Assembly: GCA_001986395.2 (NCBI GenBank) | Contig: MQVO02000086.1 | Location: forward strand, 1-42,661 | From: Irpex lacteus | Taxonomy: Eukaryota > Basidiomycota > Agaricomycetes > Polyporales > Irpicaceae | Length of the DNA stretch: 42,661 bases | Direction of reading: 5' to 3' | Shown: positions 36,386-42,661 of the stretch, one piece after another | Layout: each line of letters opens with the position of its first letter | Numbering within the stretch: the stretch's first letter is position 1 | Translations under genes and position numbers: made by a program | Notes under the pieces: model-generated | Told to the model about the DNA's origin: nothing | The model's input: only the letters and a program-made list of their open reading frames with translations | Databases searched by the model: none

Positions 36386-37701
36386 ATGTCTCCTCAGTTC
36401 ACCATCCCCAAGACCCAGACCGCCGCCGTCGTCCCAGCACACGGTGCCGCTCTCGAAATCCGCAAGGACCACCCCGTAGTCCAACCTGAGGACCTCAAGC
36501 CGGGCGAGTGCCTCGTCAAGCTCGTCTCCACCGGTGTCTGCCACACCGACTTGCACTGTGCCAAGAACGATTGGCCAGTAGCCTCTATCGTCCCCCTCGT
36601 CGGTGGTCACGAGGCAAGTATCCCACACGTCATCTGATCGTCATACAAGCAGCTAATATCTCTCCAATCTAGGGTGTCGGTCATGTTGTTGCCATCGGTG
36701 CACACACCGCCAACTCTCCAGTCAAGCTCGGCGACCGTGTCGGCATCAAGTGGCTCGCCAGCTCCTGCCTGAAGTGTGAATTCTGCAGGAAGGGTCTCGA
36801 GCAAGGTACGCACGCATCTCCCGATCCGCTTCTTCTCACATCTTGTTGACACTTGGTTACCCCAGTTTGCCCCAAGGGCCAGTACTCTGGCTTCACCGTC
36901 GACGGTACCTTCCAGGAATATTGTCGCTCCGATGTTGAGCACGTTACCCCTATCCCCGACAACCTCGACAGCGCTGCCGCTGCTTCCATCCTTTGCGCTG
37001 TAAGTTTAACTCTGATTCTTATCAGATATTCATTTTTCTGATCCGTTGTTTGATAGGGTGTAACCGTCTACCGTGCCATCAAGTACAGTGGTTCCCAGAT
37101 CGGCGACTGGATCGTTCTCCCCGGTGCCGGAGGAGGACTTGGACACCTGGCTGTCCAATACGCTGCCGCCGCTGGCCTCCGTGTCCTTGCCATCGATACC
37201 GGTGCTGAGAAGCGGGATCTCGTCCTCTCTCTTGGTGCTGAGAAGTGGATCGACTTCAAGGAGTCCAAGGACCTTGTCAAGGACATCGTCGCCGCCACCG
37301 ACGGTCTCGGCCCACACACCGCCGTTGTCACCGCCGCCACCTCCGCCGCTTACGAGCAAGCTATCGACTACCTCCGCCCTGGAGGAACCCTCATGATCGT
37401 CGGTCTCCCAGGACACGCCAAGCTCGGTGCTGGTATCTTCCAGACTGTCGTCAAGAGCATCAACATTCACGGTTCTTATGTCGGGTGAGTAGTTTACAGT
37501 ATATCCAACGATCGTTAGCAGTCCGCTTACAGCATTGTCTTCAGAAACCGACAGGATGCCTACGAGGCCATCGAAATCGCTTCTCGCGGCAAGGTCAAGG
37601 TTGTCTTCAAGACTCAACCCTTGTCTTCCCTCAAGGAGACATACGAGGCTCTCGAGGCTGGCCAAATTGCCGGCCGTATCGTCCTCAATTTCGACCAGTA
37701 A
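36386..37701 (+). CDS. ADH1: Zinc-dependent alcohol dehydrogenase (fungal ADH1 type)
   Basis: This medium-chain dehydrogenase interconverts alcohols and aldehydes with NAD; it is probably the cytosolic fermentative enzyme. The start is MSPQFTIPKTQTAAVV. Catalytic zinc and proton relay residues lie in STGVCHTDLHCAKNDWP and GGHEGVGHVVAIG. The structural zinc site is CLKCEFCRKGLEQVC. The cofactor-binding part has LPGAGGGLGHLAVQYAAAAG. The end is AGQIAGRIVLNFDQ, matching yeast-type ADHs, and length is about 340 residues. Five exons are seen. The first intron (36614-36672) begins with gcaagt and ends with tctag, a GC-AG intron lying between HE and GVGH. The other introns are GT-AG. The frame is intact. 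Codon use is strongly biased to C-ending codons, which fits high expression. Confidence 0.96.
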
Positions 37702-38385
37702 ACGCTTCTGCATCTAGCAAAGCAAATACCCCCAGACGGCGACGGCGGCTCCTGGACACTTGTATCAAAATTAATTCTCCGTTGTACCATTTTCCCGAGC
37801 AGAAGTAAAGTGTAACACCTTGTATAGTTTATGGCCTCGTCGACGTTGTAGAAAGTAGAAAAGCATGGTGGATTAATAGAGGAACATTGTAATGGGGATT
37901 TCTTCACCAACTCCTATCTTTCTCGTGTGATGCCGGAACAAGAGTTGTGCTAATCGTGAAAGTCGCTATGACAAGTACCTTCGAGTTCTTTGACGTCCCG
38001 TACCAAGACCGAATGTGGGGAGGCGCATCAAGTGATCGAGTGCGTCCATTTCGAGCGCTTATAGATCTTACTTTCAGCCACATCGGTCACCTGGACCACC
38101 TGGATTGCTCGAATAAGCAGTACACTTGTAAGGTACTCATCCTCCCAGTGCAGATTCGCTGAGTATAGAGCTGATATCGTTGTAGCTTGTGGGTGCTTGA
38201 GGATCCGGAATAGACTTCGAATCTAAACACTCTATCTCGAGTGACGATCGAGAGCCGAGACATTCAAGACCTCAGAACGATTGGAGCCTAGCGACTGTGC
38301 GACTGGCCTATTGAGTACCGCAGAGGTTGGTACTGTCTCAGTCATATGAAGACTATAAAAGCTCACGGCTGATGTGGACCTTAGA
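37702..38385. other. Intergenic spacer between ADH and the ASCC2-like gene
   Basis: This stretch contains the ADH 3' UTR and the promoter of the downstream gene. A tataaaa motif at 38354-38360 is only about 30 nt from the next ATG, so it is either not the core promoter element or the leader is extremely short. Nothing else was recognised. Confidence 0.4.
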
Positions 38386-40863
38386 ATGGCTGTGACGAAG
38401 CTCCCTCTGTACCCTGGCGCAAGAGCCAGAGAGGCGCTTTCCCCATCTCAACAGGCGACACTGAATAGTGCCATCGCAGGCACTCTGCAACAAATACTCG
38501 AGCTCCCTAAAGAAAAGAGGGATGTCTCATCCTCTGTCGCGTTCGTTGCCTCTTATGCAAAAGACCACGCGCAACGTACCCTCCATGCACTCATTTGGGA
38601 CACGCATTCCGACGCATCAGGTAAACCAAAGCCGCACCGTTACACGAGTAAATTCTCCACGACGGAACGCAACATTCACGAAAGGACTCTCAAGCTATCA
38701 CAAATCTTTGCCAATGATCTGCCCCTCGAGGCCCTCATAGACCTCGCTGTGGTATATGGTCTTACAAACCCCAAGCGGTTCCGTGCGGTGCTGCTGTCCG
38801 TGAGCAACAATGCCCAACTTATCAGGGCCATCGCTACGGAGGCCGCCCCGGCGTTTACGACTATATTGAGTAGTAACGCACAAGCCTTTACGGGCTGCGC
38901 AAAGCTTCGTACATTCTCTTATCATTCCTACACACTGCACCACCCGAACTCGTCCGTCCCTTCGCGCGGGATAGGGAATTCGTATTGTCCATCGGAAAGG
39001 CGTATGATACTGGCTTAACGGCGTGCGCGAGGTCGTATGGAGGGATCAGACCCGAACGCATCACTTCGCAGTCCCCCTCAACACCGCCGCTGGATGACTG
39101 GGAGAAGATCTTCCTAGAAACAAAGGTCACGCTCATCGACAGCTTCCACATCCTCATCCGTACACTCCTCAAGGACGTGGAAGAGCTCAAAGATGCAGGA
39201 CCTGCACTTGCAGCGCGATGCGAGGCGACGTTCGAGGTTGTTTTTGGTCTGCAAGACCTCCCTCCCCGTCCCTTTCCAGCGACACAGTACCAGTGCCGTT
39301 CCTCAACCAGTCGCTGCTGGCTGACTACCAACATACGTATGGCCTGTCGAGAATCATAGCGGAGGTGACTCGACGCGCGGACGACCCAAGGACTGAACTA
39401 CTAGAGTCGACGCTGCAGAGTTTAGATCACGGTGGCGCCCAGGAGAGTGATCGACCTGGTGCGCTGAAACTTCTTTTACGATCTTCTGGCGCGCAACCGG
39501 GCATCGACAACCTTGGTAATGGTAAAGCAATATCTATCTCCATCAAGGTGACTTGGACGTCAAGGGGAAAGGGAAGGGGAAAGGGAAAGCTGCTGCGCCT
39601 TCATTAGTGGTAGAGGATTCAAAGACAGATGCAGCGATCACACAAGTACTCGACATCTTCCCGAGCAGGACCCGGATTACCTGCGATTCCTGCTCGTACA
39701 TCAAGACTATCCGTACAAGGGTGATGCGGAGAGGTTGATAGGTGCATTGCTGGAGGGGACTGCGCCGAGTGTTGATGAGGTTCACGGTTTGATGGAGAGC
39801 GGGGGTCATGCAGCGGAGGAGTCTGCTGTTGCACGAGTCGGCGAAGTAGATGGGAAGGACGAGTTCGCGTTTACGAGAGAGAGAAGGAACGTATTCGACG
39901 AGGAAGCTATGGACGTGTCGCAGTTGAGAGTAGGAAAGAAGAAGTGCGTGACGTACACAGTTCTTCTCTGTGTCCTACTAACCACTTTCACCGTTTCTTC
40001 AGAGATGATGCACAAACAGTTCTGCAAGATCGCGCGTACATAGAGCAGATGAAGGCAGATATTCTACGTCGGGCAGAAGAGATTTCGGATGAGGAAGAAG
40101 GTGAAGGACGAAGTAATGGGGCAAAGGTAAAGGAATCATTGTCGCGTTTGAAGACGAGCTAGACGAAGGTGGTTTGAAAGTGCGTGATGGGAGGAAAGCT
40201 CGGATGGAGGGTCAGACGATGAAGGGATGACCACGATGGCGAGGTACTGTGCCCAGAATCGACCATCTACGTTTTTCCACTCACCGCAATCTTCTCTAGG
40301 ACGCTCAGCCTAAGACACCTGAAACCATTCTGGAGTTGGCGTACATTGCAGACCGAAAGTTTTCGATCGGGACGTTCAGACCAGGAGGAGCAAAGCCCGT
40401 CAGGACCTACGTACACAAACCGGCTGGGCTGATGAGCAGATCGAAGGCTGGAGGATTATGTTGGAACGCAACGTATGTTTTCTCATCCTTCATTGGAAAT
40501 GAACGCTGATATACTTCACACACAGCCGAATAAAGATAAAATTTTGCAGAAGCATGATTCACCGGTAACAGACGTGGAGCCATCTTACCCCCCACAGGTG
40601 CGCCGTCTCACCACCCTCCGGGTCGCGGCCGTGGTCAGGGCAGAGGACGCGGTGGTGGCGGCGGTGGTGGTGGTGGAGGGCGTGGGAGAGGTAGAGGGAG
40701 AGGACGTGGCGTGCGTGGCGGTGGCGATGGTGGAGAGGGAGGTGGTGGAGACAGTACCGCGCGGGACAGAGCTTACAAGGACAAGAACAAGGCCCGGCAC
40801 GCAAACCATAATCGTAAGAGTGGACACGACAAGAAGCTAGCGAGAGTCGCTGGACCGAGTTGA
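38386..40863 (+). CDS. CUE3: ASCC2/Cue3-like CUE-domain protein, frame broken by about nine 1-nt deletions as given
   Basis: ASCC2/Cue3 binds ubiquitin through a CUE domain and works in the complex (with ASCC3/Slh1) that splits collided ribosomes. The start is MAVTKLPLYPGARAREALSP. Later blocks read SFLHTAPPELVRPFARDREF, DDWEKIFLETKVTLIDSFHI and VPFLNQSLLADYQHTYGLSR. The CUE core has QVLDIFP then EQDPDYLRFLLVHQDYPYKG. Downstream are DDAQTVLQDRAYIEQMKADI, PKTPETILELAYIADPKVFD-like sequence, ILQKH, and a Gly/Arg-rich tail before KKLARVAGPS. Two introns are clear (about 39942-40003 and 40471-40525) and a third is near 40243-40300. The frame needs one base added near 38882, 39264, 39546, 39661, 40118, 40190, 40225, 40353 and 40558. 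Nearly all lie in homopolymers. I see conserved sequence either side of every break. Confidence 0.82.
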
Positions 40864-40969
40864 ATCGAGCCGTAGCTATAGCATTGAATACACTCGTCCG
40901 TGTACTGACAGATACAATCTTACAGTCATATATATCCAGTAGGAACCTTACGCATTTGCGCTTCGATTC

Positions 40970-41785
40970 TCAGTATACAAAAGGAATAAGCTTGTAGGGA
41001 GTCTTCTTCGCCATGCTTCCCACTCCTCTGGGAACTGCTCTCTCAAAACTCGATCCTCCACAGGGCATCTCGCCCATAACCTGAATGAAGTAAGGAGGTG
41101 GTGGCTCACCACAAACCTGCCAATACCTTCCGACCGTCGAGTCCAAATAGCCACCTTCCCTCAGCAAGCTACCGGGACCCAGGACGGCGAAAACTGTGCC
41201 CAAACTTGCCAGGCCGATCGCCGTGTACCCTGGGTGTCGCACAACAGAGTATGGTCCGGTAGTGACGAGGTGATGTCCCTTCTTCACAGACAGCTCCCAG
41301 GTGTAGAGACGTCCCATCTCGCGGTATGAGATGTAACGCGTGAAACCGCCGAAGGTCATGAGTGCAAATCCGATGAGGAGGATGCGGTGACGCGTACGCC
41401 TGCGGCAGAGGCAGGGGATCCTGCCAGGGCAGACATAATGTCTTCAGACTCAGAGGAGGGGAATGCGTTGGCGAGGATCACGGTGGTTTCGGCAATTGCA
41501 TTGGCCCAGTGTAAGGCCTAAAGCGTTGTTCGAAAGGAATCAGTATCTGATTAGATTAGAGAGGCTGATCAGAAGGCTGCTGACCTTTGTGAGCGTCGCG
41601 ATGTTTCGAGCAACATTAAACCGCCTATAAGACGGCGTGTAGCCATACTTCGAGGCTTCATCGGCTTCTGGGGTCGGATTGGGGGGTGTGAACGTGACGT
41701 GCATGCCCGCGGCACCTGCGAATAGCAAAGGTACCTTGAGTACAGGAGAAACCGGAAGCGTCGTAGCGGGAAGCCAGAGCGACAT
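40970..41785 (-). CDS. Isoprenylcysteine carboxyl methyltransferase-like (ICMT/PEMT fold) membrane protein, with apparent indels
   Basis: ICMT-fold enzymes methylate prenylated C-termini or small lipophilic substrates in the ER membrane with S-adenosylmethionine. The start at 41785 gives MSLWLPATTLPVSPVLKVPL, a hydrophobic first segment. An intron follows after NIATLTK. Further on come a membrane segment (RILLIGFALMTFGGFTRYIS) and the SAM-binding core KKGHHLVTTGPYSVVRHPGY, with its conserved His-Pro-Gly-Tyr. The end PVEDRVLREQFPEEWEAW plus AKKTPYKLIPFVY matches the family. To keep one frame, a base is missing at 41399-41400, one is extra in 41063-41065 and one is missing at 41011-41012. The segment after WQVC (PPPPYFIQ) may be a 36-nt intron; the membrane helix usual at this place is not evident. 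Many basidiomycetes carry several such genes. Confidence 0.8.
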
Positions 41786-42661
41786 GCTAGCAGCGAATGT
41801 TGAGTGCAAAAGTGTAGAGTTGGAGTGAGTGGTGGTCGTGCCCGAGCGAACAACTACTGACTTCTGCAACTGTGGGATATAAATACCCTCCGAGTCGGCT
41901 GGCATAGAACGTGCATCTCGGCACTGAGATGGTTCTCTTCTGTGAGCAGATGTCCAAGTCTTATGCAATCATTCCCACATATGTCCAACTAAAGCTGTAG
42001 GAAAGCGGCTGGATCAGCTTGGGAAAATAAGTATGTAGCTGTAGAAGGAGGGGTCATAGGGCGGCATGTCAGCGCTCATTCACTATACAATCGACCTGAT
42101 GCTGTGGCAATAGAAGCTCGAGAAGTCGTCGACGGAGACCGGGGATGTTCGTCACAGCCATGACAATGACAGATGTAACCTGTTAATTATCAGATAAACG
42201 TTGTCACGGAGATAAGATGCATTCGTTACGGTAATGAACGAACAAACAACGCCTGTCGACAGTCCGATGCCAGTATTCTCGCCCGTTCATATTACGACAG
42301 CGGTATGACCACGTAGGTCGGGCGTTGTGACAGGGATGCGAGATGTTCGTAGTCTTTAATCCTCTTCAAGTAGATCCGCGTTCACCCGATTCGGTCGTTG
42401 ACCACGAATTATTGACAGTCTATGGTTGTTCCTGCCCGCCGTGAGATGCTCTGTGTGATACCAAAAGGCTAGAGCACAACGGGAGTAGCGAGCTATTGAC
42501 CTGAGACTCCAGATAGCACATACTAGAGCGTTTGTGACGGTGATAGAAGATTCAGTTCGTAGTCTTCAAGTTTTGTGACTATAACTAAGATTATGTTAAT
42601 AAGCCGGCAATAATATACGCGCGACATTCAATGGTGTCTTGCACCTGCTTGTGCCAGCTCT
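41786..42661. other. Upstream region of the ICMT-like gene, no gene seen
   Basis: About 0.9 kb reaching the window edge. The upstream in-frame extension of the ICMT-like gene (to about 41968) looks like leader, not protein. I see no conserved frame, RNA gene or strong repeat in the rest. Confidence 0.4.

Noticed and set aside
39514..39545. A 32-nt intron in the ASCC2-like gene to explain the frame change near 39546
   Set aside because: It is too short for splicing and lacks a branch site; a missing base in the aagg run fits the pattern of the other breaks in this gene better.
25138..40863. A functional cluster linking RLI1 with the ASCC2/Cue3-like gene (both act on ribosomes)
   Set aside because: They are about 11 kb apart with unrelated genes between them, so proximity alone is weak.

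Overview
The window is a piece of a nuclear genome from a filamentous basidiomycete, most likely an Agaricomycete. Genes are dense, with many short introns (mostly 45-65 nt). The families fit this group: a brown-rot-type alcohol oxidase, a DUF6593-type protein, a MYND-finger protein, a polyporopepsin-like aspartic protease and a SELENOO homologue ending in Cys. Roughly 50% GC coding, CT-rich leaders and TATA boxes before the strongly expressed genes agree. No CRISPR array, rRNA, tRNA or intact transposon was recognised.

Layout. 1-292: 3' end of a peroxisomal dienoyl-CoA isomerase (+). 614-2366: ARP3 (+). 2749-3542: unrecognised gene (-). 3818-6819: alcohol/methanol oxidase (-), followed by a gene-poor stretch to 9842. 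9843-12387: SELENOO/FMP40 (-). 13494-15446: MYND-finger protein (+). 15884-16657: DUF6593 protein (-). 17590-18227: parvulin PIN4 (+). 18404-22498: two-SANT SNT1/NCoR-like corepressor (-). 23242-24220: SDR oxidoreductase (+). 25138-27395: RLI1/ABCE1 (-), sharing a promoter with protein-L-isoaspartate methyltransferase at 27815-28825 (+). 29187-30614: aspartic protease (+). 30937-33948: Gin4/Cdr2-type kinase (-). 33949-36291: gene-poor, with one doubtful spliced locus. 36386-37701: Zn alcohol dehydrogenase (+). 38386-40863: ASCC2/CUE3-like protein (+). 40970-41785: isoprenylcysteine methyltransferase-like protein (-). 41786-42661: no gene seen.

The genes are mostly housekeeping and show no operon-like functional grouping. 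I found no convincing novel multi-gene system. What stands out is sequence-level: (1) about 18 single-base indels in homopolymers, concentrated in ARP3 and in the ASCC2-like/ICMT-like pair, while most neighbours are intact; (2) two clear GC-AG introns (alcohol oxidase and alcohol dehydrogenase); (3) 36-nt introns in an unrecognised gene; (4) an 18-nt perfect inverted repeat in the DUF6593/PIN4 promoter region; (5) an alcohol oxidase without a recognisable peroxisomal C-terminus. All gene models were built by hand from splice signals and remembered family conservation, so exon edges may be off by a few bases.
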